Source: Ficedula albicollis (Eukaryota > Chordata > Aves > Passeriformes > Muscicapidae). Taken from it: a stretch of 64,000 nt of DNA. Numbering within the stretch: the stretch's first letter is position 1; every line of letters starts with the position of its first letter. The stretch lies in the NCBI RefSeq assembly GCF_000247815.1, contig NC_021681.1, forward strand, positions 10,170,567 to 10,234,566, given 5' to 3'. The notes under the pieces were generated by a model. That model was not told the origin of the DNA. It saw nothing but the letters and a program-made list of their open reading frames with translations, and did not search any database. Of this stretch, positions 1 to 13,450 are shown piece after piece. A program made the translations under genes and the position numbers.

Positions 1-3000
1 AGACTCACAGTTTGTTTCCTGGTTTAGAATCTGTCATTTCTTGGTTTGGCTTGAACCTGCTAACTGCTAATTTCATTTGATGTACATTAATCCTTTTTTG
101 GGGAGGGAGACTAAACCTTCATTTTTTATGTACTTCCTTCCTTAGTGTTTTTTTAGGCTTCTGTCCTGTATTCACAATGGTCATCTTTTCCCTCCATTTG
201 GAAAGTTGGAGTCTGGTTGCTTATAAGGAAACTATTTCACACGTTTGATCTTTCTTACTGTTCTCTGATGTTTCATCAGGCAGAGTTTTTTATTTTGTGT
301 AGTCTTTTATAATTGAGATGTGCTTACTTTGAGCCAAGTTTATAGCTGCTTTTATTCTCCCTGATGGACTTTGTCTTCAGTGATCTATCTGCAATTTTAT
401 TATTACATTAAATAGTTCCCACAAGCAGGATTCTGGGCACTTAAGTATTTTTGAAACATCTGTTTTGTAATTCCTAAACAAAAGATCTTAGCCCGCTTTC
501 CTCAACAACAACAACAGGGATTGTTCCAACTTAAAGGTATATTTACCCAGGATTTTCATTACTCTATTTTACTCTCCAGTCAAAAACCATTTGATCTAAA
601 GGCCAGTAAAGAAATAAACTAATTACTACTGTGAAGTGAAATGAGAGGTGAGCACAGTGTGTGCAGCAAGCACAAGTTGCCTGTTCCCATGGCTGGCAAT
701 TCCAGCCCAGGTAAAGGTGCTCACCCACCTACATGTGCTTGCCCAGCTGCTCACAGACACTGAACCTTCCTCCAGTATCCCAGAATAGCAGGGTGGATGG
801 AAACTTGAAAGATTTATACTGGAAAAAGCTCTTCAATAGCTAATGGAGATAAGAATTTGTACTTGACATTTCAATTCTGTGATCTATTACAGCCCCTGTA
901 CAAACACCAGCTGCTGGGAGCTTGGGTGGGTGTATGAGGCCACCCTTGTGGAGGAGCAGCAGAGGGATTCTGAACAGCCCTTTCTGTTTGCTTTTCCAGC
1001 TCTTTTCAAGTAGGGAAGATGGAAGAGATTTCAGTTAGTAAATCTGCCATGATGGGGAGGGAAGAAAAAAGCTTTAGTACACTGACAACAAGGAAGTCTG
1101 GGCTTTTTTTGCATGTTTTGGGAAGTGCCCAAATGCTGTTACTTTGAGTTCTTTTAGACAAAGGGGAGATGGAGAGAGTTAACATGAATTACCCTGTCTT
1201 CCAAGTTCACCTTTAGATATAACCCCCCAAATGCTGTTACTTTGAGTTCTTTTGGACAAAGGGGAGATGGAGAGAGTTAACCTGAATTATCCTGTCTTCC
1301 AAGTTCACCTTTAGATATAACCATTTGATTTTTTCTTTGTACTAAGTTCATTTGTCTAAAATGACTTACAACTGCAGTTAAGAAAATATATATTTGTTAC
1401 ATTCATTCCCTGTTCGTATACTTTGTAATTGTCTTTCATCCTATTTGCAGAAGTCTTAATGGAAGATTTAACCTTTTGCTTGGTGTATGATATATGGAAT
1501 AAATTTGACCATTTGTGAATGAAGAAAACTTGCTCTAGTGTCACAGGCTAATGATGCATATCTTGATTAGTTTTTCACTTTCTGGCATTGCTGATTTATT
1601 ATTATGTGCCTTTAAATGCCAATTTAAATAGAAAAATAGATGAAGTTTTGGTCAGAACAGATTTTATGAAACAGCACAAGGAATCAGCCTTAAAAGAAAA
1701 AAGGTCTTAAGTGTAATTTTAACATCTTTAGTATTTAGTAGCTGAATTAGGTTTTCTCTAAGTGCAGATCATGAATAAAGTATTAGGACATTTATTTTGA
1801 TTAATAGGAGCACCTTGAACATGTCAATGTTACCAAATGGAGTCTCATTTTAAAATAAAAGATTACGGCTTTCTAAGCACTTACAACTTGCTGGCAGTGT
1901 GAAACATAAAACACAGAAAAAATTACAGCAATAGAACAAATCTAAAATGCAGCATCCTTTTGCTTTCATCAGATAATTTCATGCTTTTAGTACCAGGATT
2001 TTTATATTCTTCATGCATCTAGTTTTGAAGCCTCCAGAAAATAAATTTATAGTTGAGAAAGTGTTCATTCAGATTAACATAAAGCAGAAGAGAATGAGGG
2101 TAGTATATGAAGATGGCATCCAAAGGATACAGACATAACAGCTAAATGCTGTCCCTCAGTCAGATTTCACTGCAGGTGTAGGAAGAATCTTCCAGTGTCA
2201 GTTGTGTTCTAAGACAAGAAAGAATTGGAAACAGAATGTGTGTATATAAGGTGTATGTGTACACATACATCTGTGTGCACGTACAGATCTGTATAAAATC
2301 AGTGTAGGGATATTTGAAAATACAGAGGAATATTGTAATAATTCTATGTAGAATATGCAGTCACTCAGTTCACTTTTTCCTGGTTTTCCTGTATAACTTT
2401 CAAGACAGAATATTGCTGGTTTTATTTGTCTAGAGGTTCTATAGTGTGGGATATTTTTCTTTAGCAAAATTATTTTTAAAAGGAAATTATTTATTTGTTC
2501 TCACTTTGTCATCTGTATTTGTTATTAACCACAGAAGCTTCACAAGTTTCACCTGGAATTGTTAGAACCAATGAGGGAACACAAGATCATGTTCACATTG
2601 ATGCTAATAATCTGAAGAAAAAGGAAACGGCCTGCAGTACTTGTTTCCTACAAAAATACTTCCACTTATCTCATTTTGAAAAACCTTTGTATAATTTTCT
2701 CTTGGTTGGAAGAAACTGGGAACCTTTCTGTACTTTGGTTCTTCAAAATCCCTTGTTCAGTTGTCTGGAAATGAACACATCACAAAAACTTTGCATTTTG
2801 AAAATAGAGAAATGGAATAGGAAAATGGGACTTTTCTCCATAGTTTTCCTTATTTGAAGAGGGTTACTTTTTTCCATGATTTTTCTTAGCTTAGGTTTTC
2901 TATGCTCAGGCAAGATCCGATTGTGTTGTTAACAGGAAGAAAGTCTTGCTCAATTCTGTAGCCAAGTAATTTTTTTCCTTTTGAATCCCATGTGTTGGGG

Positions 3001-3671
3001 TGGATGATGGCCTGTGCTTGTTTTGGGCAGCTGTGCTAAGGCCAGAAAGGGTTGTCAGCAGTGAGTGGGACACTGATGAGATCTGTGCTGTGCTGGCTTT
3101 CTGCAGGGCAGGTTTAGCTGTGCCAGAGCACAACATGAGCTGTGTACAGCACTGCAGGAATTTGCAGGAGTATTTCCCTGTGGAAATATTTTTCTAGGTC
3201 CAAAGATGACTGGAATGTATGATGACATTGTTTTATGGGCCCTGGGGGAAAGGGGAAGAGGGGTGGGGAGAAAAAGCCTGAACAGTACCTGGTTTGTGTT
3301 CTAGTGATAACAGTAAGGTGTCAGAATACTGACAACTAAATGTTAAAAGGAGATGATGAAAACTGTCCTTCAATATCTGTGTGAAACTTCTTAGTAATAG
3401 CAGTTCTATGACACTTTTAAGTTATAAAAAATTGATATGTTTGGGCAATCTTTTTTCTGTTGGCTTTTTTTTTTTTCCTCCTGTTACCATACTGTGGCTT
3501 TGTAAATCAGAAGTTAATTCATGGCATATATTGTGTAAGTAATTGAACCCTAATAATTTTTTCTTTCCCAAATTAAAACAATTTATGGAAGAAAGAAAGC
3601 AAGAGGATAATATCTGTTTTCACACTTGCTGAGTAGCAGCAATTTATTTTATTTTTTGATTCATTTTACAG
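1..3671 (+). other. RHBDD1: RHBDD1 intron (upstream part)
   Basis: This AT-rich stretch precedes the first RHBDD1 exon in the window. The next exon starts in phase 1 and needs a 5' partner, which I do not find here, so the rhomboid-domain exons must lie to the left of the window. I see no convincing exon. It contains a diverged 98-bp tandem duplication at about 1128-1322 and a TG/TA-rich patch near 2238-2296. The short open frames show no recognisable domain. Confidence 0.6.
1128..1322. repeat. diverged direct tandem duplication, about 97 bp x 2
   Basis: Two adjacent copies with an offset of 98 bp, each starting at 'aaatgctgttactttgagtt' (1131 and 1229) and ending at 'ctttagatataacc'. They differ by a few substitutions (for example tttagacaaa/tttggacaaa and aacatgaatt/aacctgaatt). 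This is therefore an older duplication than the perfect ones in COL4A4. It is intronic with no coding content. Confidence 0.9.
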
Positions 3672-3794
3672 AGTACTATGGCTATTATCCAGATTATCAA
3701 TACAGAACTCCAAGGAACTACTTTGATTATACAGGTGGGCTCACTGAAGAAGAACAGCTTGAAAGGGCAGTGCTAAACAGCCTTAATGAAAGAG
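3672..3794 (+). CDS. RHBDD1: RHBDD1 penultimate coding exon (ubiquitin-interacting motif)
   Basis: Internal exon of rhomboid domain-containing protein 1 (RHBDL4), an ER intramembrane serine protease that cleaves ubiquitinated membrane substrates and passes fragments to p97 for ER-associated degradation. This exon encodes part of the cytosolic tail, not the catalytic rhomboid core. It is bounded by 'ttttacag' and 'gtagga'. It enters in phase 1 (completing a split codon, then YYGYYPDYQYRTPRNYF) and leaves in phase 1. The segment GLTEEEQLERAVLNSL has the acidic run followed by Ala-x-x-x-Ser expected of a ubiquitin-interacting motif, and resembles the motif known in mammalian RHBDD1. Tyr-rich residues precede it, as in the mammalian protein. 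Its 123 nt are a whole number of codons. The assignment rests on remembered similarity to human RHBDD1. Confidence 0.88.
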
Positions 3795-6638
3795 GTAGGA
3801 ATTTTATTGCATTTTTATCTCTTATGTTATGATTCATACTGAAAGGGACTCAGGAGGGAGAAAAAGATGGATACCTCATTACTTATTTTTGGACATATCT
3901 TGTAATTTTGGGAAGGAATGCATATAAAATGAGTTTTATTGTAAGGGATACTGTCTGTTTTACTGTCTTTTTAAGATTATATTTTCCATAATTTTTAACA
4001 CTGAGTTTGAGAAAAAAATCCTTCAAAGCTTTTAATATTAAGCATTTTGAGATGTTACTTGAAATACTGAACCATTTTTGTGGAATTTTTTGAAATATCA
4101 AGAAAACAGATTATGAATAACAGTGATAAGATTATAATATAAGTAAGTAGGCAGTATGTACTTTAAAAGCTTACATGTATCACTGTGAAACATCTGCAAC
4201 TTTCATTTCTGACCTGAAATAATCTCCAGCACTCCAAGTAAGATGTATTTTTTGTCTGCTTGTGTTTTTGAATTAATATAAGTTTTGTGCTGTAAGAGGG
4301 AATATGGTTTTTTTGGAGAATGTCATTTGATGAGACACAAGAATGAATTTCAATAGTACCTCAGTAGTAGCTTGCTGTGGCAAACCAAGTTTCACTTTAA
4401 ACTTCCCTGCCAAAAGCAGCAGGTAGTACCTGGCTTCAGTGCTGGTTACAGTTTTTAAGCCTCACAGGCAAGTGAAGCAGGAAAAGGTATCATCATGTAT
4501 AGTTTCCAGTGTAATTTGGTGTGATCAAATACATAGGGATCTTGCTTTATTTTGCACCTCTTTCTCCTACACTGTAGTTTGGACAAGCAAGACAGATTTG
4601 AGCTCTTAAAATACTTCCTTAAACAAGCTGTGTAAAGGTTCAGTTTGCCTATAGGCAGATGTCTTATTTATGAAGAACATAATACAGAGCATGTCACTGA
4701 TCACACCTGTTTTAGGGACACAAAGGATGAGATTAAATTTACTGTGCTAATGGGCAATTAGGATATTCTTCCCTGTCAGTTAGTTTGAAAAATAATTAGC
4801 TTGAATGAGCACTGTCCTTTGAACACGATACATTTTCCCTAAAGCATGAACATTCAGAGATTCTTGCAATTACATGGATGATGAAACAGGTACTTAACAT
4901 GACAAAAAATTACATAAAATAACTTGAAATAGGTTGTAACAGCAGGTACCACAATCAATTTAGGGCTCTCTTATTAATTTTTTTCCCCAACTATAACATT
5001 TAAACCATCGCAGCTGCTTTATAACTTGGACAACAGAGTACTCCAATAATTTCAATTGATTAATAATATTTTTTTCATCCTTATTTGGACAAGTGCATTT
5101 ATTATGGCTTCTAGGCCACAGAATGTACCATTATGGATATAGAACATTGATCCATTCCTATAAATTGATGTGATAGTATCCTGCTAAGCTAATAAATAAT
5201 ACAGAATTTCCTGGTATCAGCTGTTGTCCACTACTGAAAAGTAATGTGTATTAAGACATGCATTTAATTTAAGCTCAGTAGACAGTGTTCTCTAAACACA
5301 TACATGGGTTATCTAAAGCCAAGCTAAAGATACAGCATTTCTGTTTATTCCACATTCAGGCATTCCTGAACTGCAGATCTGGCTTTATGCAATATCCTGA
5401 AAGTTTGTAATAATTGGAGTCTAGTGCAAGAAAAGAAATTGCTAGGTTTGTTTGAGGTCTGTGGAGGCATCAGTTTTAAGACTATCAAGCTATTTTAGTG
5501 ATTTAGGTCTCTTTGCTGAAAGGAACTACTACTTAATGTTTTCCACTCTCAGTTTTAGTTATGTTGTTGCTTCAAATAAGAAACCATCTAAACAACACAA
5601 ATTGGTTTTCTCTCTAGAGTTTGTTGGTTTAGTTTGGTTTGGGTTTTTTTTTAATTTTTATTGTTATTCTCATAATTTTGTATCAGTTACAAATTGTAAT
5701 AATTCTTCCTTTACTTAAGAAAATAATTTTGGACTTAAGAAAGTCATAGCCTTTGATATTTAAACTCCTTTTAATATGAATTTCAAATATATGACTGACA
5801 ATTTGTTTAATACTGGTATTACCAGCCACTCTTAATCTAACCCCAGTATAACTAAGTCTCTGATCTCTTGTGTGCTTGCTATTCTGCTGAGAAGAAATAT
5901 CTTGATTACTGTGGGATGCGGGTTTAGATTTTTGTTGTGAGATTTTTTGGGATTTTTTTGTGAGTTGAACTTTTAAGTGTCTGACTTCAATGTCAGTAAT
6001 GTTAAGAATCCTTTAAGCTGATGTTTCTCCACAAAAGACTAAGCTTTTTGAACATGGAGGTGATAATCTTTATAGTTTGTGATTGAAGAGAAATACCTAC
6101 TTGTATGAGGTGTAGTCATTCCTCTTACATTTTATTTTGAACTGTCTATGCATTTCTTTGCTTTTGATTTGAAACTAAACCAATAAATAACTCTCCACTC
6201 AGAAGCTTTTAGATGACCCGGTATGTGCTAGTTAGAGTCATTTGGAGCAGTTAGGGAATACCTGGGCATCTGGCTTACCTGTTCCCTGGAAGGGTTCCCA
6301 TGTCTGTTTCTTGCTACTGAGACAGGACTTTTTATTGGAGTCTTTGAAATTTGCCAGCCCATGGAAGATGGTAATATATGAATGGAATTTATGTGAGGAA
6401 ACTGGAGAAATGCTGTATATTTTACTTCCTGTGTTATCTGTTCTTTCTGCAATTATAGAAATGCCAGTCATTGAATATGTTGGTTTTCTGTAGAACTACT
6501 TAAAAGTAGATTATACGCTCAAATATGCAGTGCACTGTTTCAGATTAGAATTGAAATTTCATTTCATTAAATCATATGCTAGGGTTTAGGCTTTGAAAAT
6601 TAGATGCAACTTTTGTGATGCATTTCCTTTTGGGTTGG

Positions 6639-6683
6639 TTTTTTTTTTTGTTGCTGGTTTTTTTTTGTTTGTTTTTTTTTTTT
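6639..6683. repeat. T-rich low-complexity tract
   Basis: Three long T runs interrupted by single G or GC. This could be a degenerate retroposon tail in minus orientation or simple slippage; no element body is recognisable next to it. Confidence 0.7.
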
Positions 6684-9600
6684 AATTCATACTAGAGTAC
6701 CCACCACATGTCTTGGAAATCCTGTTGTATCTGAATGAATCTCATGTTCTAAATACCTTTCTAAAACTGAAGCTGTGCTCTAGGATCTGATCACCAGCAC
6801 TTTCTTAAGCAAATTTCTGGGAAAATGAATCAGTGAATTTTTACCATTTCCACACAGAAAGTTTTGGTGCCAGTGTAAGAAGCAGACCACTTGCAACAAG
6901 AAGCGTAGTCAGAATTACTTTAGAAATATTTAGTGAATTCTTTTCCATCTGTCTCTTCATAAATACAGTAGTTGATGCAGGATAAGAGGTTTGCTGGGAA
7001 CTAGAAACAAAAAACTCCCGATTCTCTTTACAATGGTGATCAAAGTTCACCAAAATAGTAAAATGAATCACTGAGCCTTTTACCATGGGTTTCTCTTTCA
7101 AACCACTACCAATACCAGTTAGCACCTCTGTAATACTGTGAGGTAAAGACCAGTTCTGCAAAGCAGGAATTTTTGGAAATACTGCCTAAAGGGTTGGCTT
7201 CCTTTGCTCTTTAGGCAACAAGTTGACATTGACATAGTTGGGGACATAAGTTCTTGCTATTGCCACAACGGATTTTGAGATAAGAATTTATTCAGATTTT
7301 CATGCTGAAATGTATACAGAAGAACAGTGAGTATTTTTTTTCTGGGAGTTCATAAATAGACAAATACACTTGCAGGCACTTCCAGTTCTTTTGAATGGTT
7401 TCCTTCTTGCCGTTATTTCAACTGCTGAAGACAATTAAAATAGGAGGAAAATGCTAGAAATAGTTAAATCTTGGATGTAGCTAGAGATGGTTTGCATACA
7501 TATACACATCACACCTATTTTAAAAGCATGGTTTGCATATGGAGATAGAGACCTCTTGGTGTTTTGATCCAAGACCCAGTGATACAAACAGGAGTCTTTT
7601 CTCTGACTTCAGTGGTCTCTGGAAATATTTTCTTTTTTCACTCAGTAACTTGAAATTCATAAAGCAACAAAAATTGTTCCTTTCACAGTGGGTTTGGCAG
7701 GGTCACCTTGCTGGAGAACAGCACTTCTGCTTCCCAGCTCTGGGCATCATTAGCAGGAGCTGTGTGTGGGCTGCACAAAGGCATCCCTTACCCTTGGAGG
7801 AAGTGGGAGCTGCTGGCCAGTGGTTCCAGTGTGGGTTGCTATCTCCATCCATCCATCTGGGTTTCTCAGCTTGGCATTGGGAAAAGGATATTGTTCAGAG
7901 TTCCTTTGTTGCTGTTGTTACGCAAGCAGAAATGCAGTAACGGGAAAGCAGAGTGGTTTTTTATATTGTAAGATCCTTGCAAATGTTAACAAACTCAGTC
8001 TGGGAATGTTTATACTGGTAAACTAAGGTCAGTAAATACTCCTAATTTCAGATTTACCCATAATTTACTATTTTAACTTTGGTTTATCATTGGGTTAATT
8101 CTGTAGATTATGCATATAGTTTACATTTCTTTCATTGGGGCCATTTAAAAAAATTATGTTCTGAATGCTTTTTTATGTCTGACTTAATAAATTAGTCATT
8201 TTCTAAGGAAAAGCATACCTTGCTATTTCCAGGTCAACAAAATACTTATACTACATTATGATAAATATACAGCCTACCTGAAATTCTTCTTCTTCTATCT
8301 GAAATGACTCACAGCTTTCTTACTACTCAGGAGAGGAATAGCTGTCTGTGTCAGCCTAGGGACTGCTTAAGTAGCATGTTTATATAGGCTTTTTTGAGTT
8401 GGTTAGTCAATTCCTTTCAATACGTGGGAAAGAAAGACATAATTTAATGTATCAACTATTTTCAGTTAATAAAGAATAATTATCCTTGTTTTAGGTGAAT
8501 TAACATCTGGAGAATTATTAAATTGTTGGGAAATGCAATGAGAATATTGTATGCCAACTCTCCTGTAGTATTTTCAATATCCAGCTAAATGGTAGCTGGA
8601 AGTAGCTGTAAAACTAATCCCCTTAATTCTTTGCTGAAGAGCATCAAGTCCAGCAGTGGTCTCTATCCTCTTACTTCTGCATTGTAGCATTGACTATTTG
8701 TAGCAAATGGATGATCTGAGTGTGCAGCAAGATTTTGGCTTATGAGAAGATGATTGATGGTTTCTAAAAATGTTACCAGTGTGCTTTTAATGATTTGTTA
8801 CTTTAAAAAGAGTTTATTTTGGTGATACTGATTCAGAAAAGATGAGATTTTGAAGATGATTAAAATAAATACAAAAATCCTCAAGTATGAAGGGATTAAA
8901 GACTAAGTCTTTAGCCATCTCTTCTCCTAACCAAAACAAATTATCAGACTTTTGGGAGGGAATGGTTTTGTGTATTTCTCAATTTCGCCATCTCCTTTTA
9001 AAAACGAGAGAGAGATGGAGACTGTTCAAGATTATTCTGGTTTACTCTTGTAACAATCCAGCTGCTTCTGGATTAATTTTATGTTAACTTTCCTTCTAAA
9101 TTCATTACCCTCAGCTACATTCCTGCTAATTTGATTTTTCATTTGTCAGCTGTTCCAAAGCATAGCACAGAAACTGTAGTTACTTCCATTTCTCTTCTTC
9201 ACCAGTTTAAGTCTGTAGATGGAAGAATAGTTTGCTTCATAGCATGACAAAATTCTTTTCATACGTTGACAGAAACTCAAAGGGCTGTGTTAGAAACAAT
9301 AGCAAAGGCTAATGAAAGGTCTGCTTGGGGCTGAGTAGGAAAAAATGGGGCAGTGATAAGTACTAAAAGCTAAAGCTCTCAGACTGTACAGCACGTCTGC
9401 ATTTTGCAGAGGGAAGGACAGGAAAGAATAAAAGCAGTTTTGCCATTTTATATGTTTTATTCAGTTGTAGTTTCTGTCGGACTTACAGTGAAATACAAAA
9501 TAGGGAAAAGTTTGCTGTGTTTTGTGTGCCTCAGCTCTTTCTGGAATCCTCCTTGTCCTTCTAAAAAGGTATGAAAGGAGGAAAAATGCCTGCACTGCCT

Positions 9601-10935
9601 TTCCTTAGGATTCTTAGGATTCGGTTAATGTTTTGCTCTAAGTTTGTTGTACTATGTCCTTTGCTTTTGTCTGTCATCCGGTGTTGTTGCAGTTTTCTAT
9701 ATCCTCTAAATGCAGTCTTAGATTCCATTAGTCTTTAATTTGTTTTTGCTGATGTGTTGGTTTCTTGCACAGACATCAGGTGATGTTTCAGTAGTAGCAG
9801 TGGCCTAATTACCGTTTCTGAATACTGTGGCTTATAAATATTTTGATAAGATAAAGGTGTTATTTCATTAATATTTCTGCTTTAATTAAAAGAAAAAAGG
9901 TGTCAGGGAACTATTTTAGGTGACAGGATAATTTAAATTTTTACATGCAGATACAAATACGCATATTAAAAGCATCCAGCCTTTGCTGTTCTCCATATTG
10001 TTTGATGTAAAATAAGATATTTTCTTCAACCTAAAGCTTTTCAAAATATATTGTCTAACTTTTTATTTTTGGGTCAAAATATAAAAGAGCATTTCTCATC
10101 TTTTTTATGACACCTCATTCTATTACTACTAGTTATTAAAGCACGTGTATATTTGAAGTGTAGAGCATATTTTATGGGGACTGTGCAAGGACTTGTCTTA
10201 ACTGTGTAAGTGGTATCTGTTTCTTTAATAAAAATTTACCTGGGATGCTATATAGAAAAATAAATGTTTTTATAAGAAACTTTGATGTTTAGTTGACAAT
10301 TTCACTACTGAAAAGATTTTTTTTTTAATGCAAATAGTTTAATTATAATGATTGAAAAATCAGTTATTAAACTACAGCGTTATGATGCAGTTTTGACCCT
10401 TAGTGGGGCAGGTGAAAGCTTAAGAAATAGTGGATGTTACAAAGGTTTTATTACTTTTAAAGCTAATTTGCTCATCCTGAGCTGTAATTCTGCTCAGAAG
10501 GCAGACTGTTATTTTGATTCTCAGAGCCCCTCAGCTGAGCTCCTGTGTGTAACCAAGCCTTGTTGCTTCTTTGCTGGGTGACTCGATGTGAATTCTTGAG
10601 AGCTGCTGCAAGAAACTCCTCTTGGGGTGCCTGTAGGGCTGGGTGTGCTCTTGCTGCTCAGATGATTTTGCCTTCAGTTGGTGTGGTTGGGCTGCCACGT
10701 GTCCTTCCCTTGTGAAACTGCTGCCAGCTGGGGCTGGGAGCTGTGTGTGCATCTGCTGTGGGTCTGCACATGTTGGACTCAGTACTGAAAGCAAACACAA
10801 AAGCTGCTTTTGCAAGAAGCAACTGCTGAGGACACTGAAATAGTTTAACATTCTGGAGTTTACTGGGTAAAGTAGGGATTGTGAAAAATGTGAATACTTG
10901 TGAATACTTGTTATTCTTAACAGGTTAATGCTTGT

Positions 10936-11066
10936 TAGATGTTCTTTTGGTTGTGGTTTGTTCTTTGGTTGGTTTTGTTATTGGGTTGGGGTGGTTTTCT
11001 GGGTGGTGGTAGCTGTATTGTTTGGGGTGAGGGGGTTCTGGTTTTGGTTTTTCTTTTTATTTGACT
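10936..11066 (+). repeat. T/G-rich tract with G-runs upstream of the last RHBDD1 exon
   Basis: About 130 bp made almost only of T and G on the plus strand. Five runs of three or more G lie at 10983, 10988, 11001, 11024 and 11031. It ends about 170 bp before the exon at 11236. The runs could form a G-quadruplex in the pre-mRNA, but one loop is long (20 nt), so this is weak. Confidence 0.45.
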
Positions 11067-11235
11067 GTCTTTAAAGAGCAGTTTCTGGAAGATGTAATTG
11101 CCCTCAAACCACCAGAATTGAAAACATTCCATTCTCTGTCTCCTTTGTGTTGAGATGCTTTGGCTTACAGGATATATGTGCATTTTTTTCCTATTACAGA
11201 CCAAAATAACAGTTGTTTTTCTTTGTGTTTTGTAG

Positions 11236-11351
11236 ATTTTGGTGGAGGAACACACAATAATGAGCGGCAACCTTATGGGTTTTGGTTCCCACCTGAGAAC
11301 TCAGAAGAGAACATGAGAAGGCAAAGGCTTCGTAGGTTTGACATACGATGA
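11236..11351 (+). CDS. RHBDD1: RHBDD1 last coding exon (p97/VCP-binding C terminus)
   Basis: Terminal coding exon of RHBDL4. The acceptor is 'gtgttttgtag' and the stop TGA is at 11349-11351. It completes an Asp codon split with the upstream exon, giving LNERD, and continues FGGGTHNNERQPYGFWFPP. The end MRRQRLRRFDIR is an arginine-rich helix matching the VCP-binding motif at the extreme C terminus of mammalian RHBDD1 (family pattern MRRQRL-x-RF). It recruits p97/VCP so cleaved substrates can be extracted from the ER membrane. PYGF before the motif is also shared. Together with the exon at 3672 it forms the cytosolic tail. The protease core (Ser-His dyad, GxSG) is outside the window. Confidence 0.9.
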
Positions 11352-11719
11352 GGTTGGCAGGTGTTGATGTAAAGTGCTATTCAGACTTACCAAAATATTT
11401 ACAGATTTATTTGTGAACTGTAATTTACAGAATAACTTATAATCTTTCTTCAATTTTTTTTACTACTTGTTGCAAAACTGCATAGGATTTTATGAGTTCA
11501 GACTCAGAGTTGGAACTTGAATAAGAAATCTGAGATAAGAATCATAATGTGGTCTTTGGCTGTCTCCATCTTAATGCACCTTAAATGGAAGAAGACTGAT
11601 GGTTTTACCAAACTGTCTTTTTTTCCTTAAATTATTTTGTATAGCTTAAAGAATTCCTTGGTTTTTTGACTGCTGATGTTCTCAGACAACAGGTTTTCTT
11701 CATCCATTGCAGCTGAAAC

Positions 11720-11843
11720 GTTACATGTTCTATGGAACTTTAAAACTATGCAATTTTTCCTTACAAATCTTTCTCAGTTATGTTACATCTTCTATGGAAC
11801 TTTAAAACTGTGCAATTTTTCCTTACAAATCTTTCTCAGTTAT
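11720..11843 (+). repeat. 62-bp direct tandem duplication in the RHBDD1 3'UTR
   Basis: Two head-to-tail copies at 11720-11781 and 11782-11843, each starting 'gttacat' and ending 'tttctcagttat'. They differ at two positions (atg/atc and ctatgc/ctgtgc). It is a low-divergence but not perfect duplication. Confidence 0.92.
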
Positions 11844-13450
11844 CTGTAATGACTAGCTCATTTTCTGGGATTGCCATGTGAAATGACACTTGAAAAGATT
11901 GCTTTGATGACAATGGCTGGGTCATGTGAGTCTAGGCTTAAGCTTTTGAGCAGATAAATAGTTGCAGCTATCCTTCCCCTGCTGTCCTTACCAAGGAATT
12001 ATTTAATACAAACTTCAGTGTTGCAGCCTTCCTCACATCATATTACCTAGAGCTTGGCTGTGAGTTACAACTACTTGTGAGTACAACTACTTGTACTAAA
12101 AACCTTTCTTAATATTTATGTTTTAAGTAAAAAACTGCTGCCCTTTACAGAGCTGAAATAATTTGTTAGAAGTTTTGTGCAACGGCATGTGGCTATGTCA
12201 TACAAAGCATATATCTCTTTTTTTTCAAGCCTCTATTTCCCTTTCTAAGAAGGCTTGGAAATTTTATTTTGTATATGCTGTTCATGCAGCTTTAAAAGTT
12301 CCACTATTTCTCAATATTTATCTTGTTTGAAGATCAATATGAGACCTGAGAGTTTGCAGACTTGTGGAGATCATGGCTAAACACAGGCCACCTTGAATTC
12401 TTCATTTTTGAGAACTTCATTACCCAACTAGAAGAGCTGACAGGAGACCTGAGAGCTCAGTTGTCCCTGTGGGCACACCCTCCACTCAAGGCTGTCCTGC
12501 CTGGGCACTGCTGCCTGTTCATGTTAATTGATGAACCTCGAGGGGTTTGCTTCCAGTATCGCCCTGAAAAATCAGTCCTTGTCCAGGCATTTTATCCTCA
12601 GGGATGTTCCTCTAAAACTACAGCAGAAAGGTGTGATTGCAGAAGAATAATTTCATTATTGGCTTTTGACACAGACCTGTTGGAACCTCCTCATCAGCAC
12701 TGATGGAGTAGAGGATTAGGATAAGCAGTTTAAGGGATTCACCAACCTGTACTTTATGAAGTCTACTTTTCTAAGAGATTATTTTTTGAAAATAAAAAAA
12801 CAGTGCTGTGTATTTCACACAGAAAAATATCCTGAAAGGGCATTTTCTACTGTGTTCTTTAAATGAATAGTACCTACCCTTTCTGTTGTAGCTAATGTAT
12901 GTAGGGGGAACTCTTGTTTGCTGGGAAAAGCACAATGTCAGGATGCAGACTTTGTGCTCAGGGTTTTGGGACACCACATGCACAACTGCAGCGGGACTCC
13001 AGGAATGCAGATTTCTGGTGTATTCTTGGTTGCTTTTGTATATATGCAGTAGCCACAGAATAAAACAGCAGACACTTTTACAGAAGGCCAGCTTTATGTT
13101 CACTGAAAGTAAGTCTCAAAAACCTGCATATTTTTCTCAGGAGGTAATAATTAGATGTAAATGAGAAGGATGTAGCATTGGTTCCTCAGAAATCCTTTAA
13201 TACTCTGGTCAAAAGTTGCAGTATAGCATACTGTGTGTGTTAAGCTCTAATATTTTATTTATTTAAAAGCACAGGATGTGCTGCTGGTCAGATAAAAAAG
13301 ATACTTAAGGAAAATCAAAACCCGATTACAATTCTATAAGCACTTGGTTTTGTAAAGTGAGCTTAGACATACATGCTATTAAATATTCACAAAAATTGTC
13401 AGTACTAATAAATGTTCAGTTGTTTTTACTTTTTTTGTATACAGAATTGA

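Larger units (their letters stand above)
3795..11235 (+). other. RHBDD1: RHBDD1 last intron, 7.4 kb
   Basis: This lies between two exons that join directly in frame, so nothing is missing between them. It is AT-rich with a T-homopolymer patch (about 6639-6683) and a T/G-rich tract at about 10936-11066 close to the 3' end. The overlapping open frames at 7533-8026 and 10531-10851 lack recognisable domains and I read them as chance. Confidence 0.7.

Noticed and set aside
2495..2857. 120-residue plus-strand frame as an upstream RHBDD1 exon
   Set aside because: The translation does not resemble the rhomboid core or tail and has no suitable phase-1 donor that I can defend.
12362..12703. 113-residue plus-strand frame in the RHBDD1 3'UTR
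   Set aside because: No recognisable family, no splice or start context, and it lies in the probable untranslated region.
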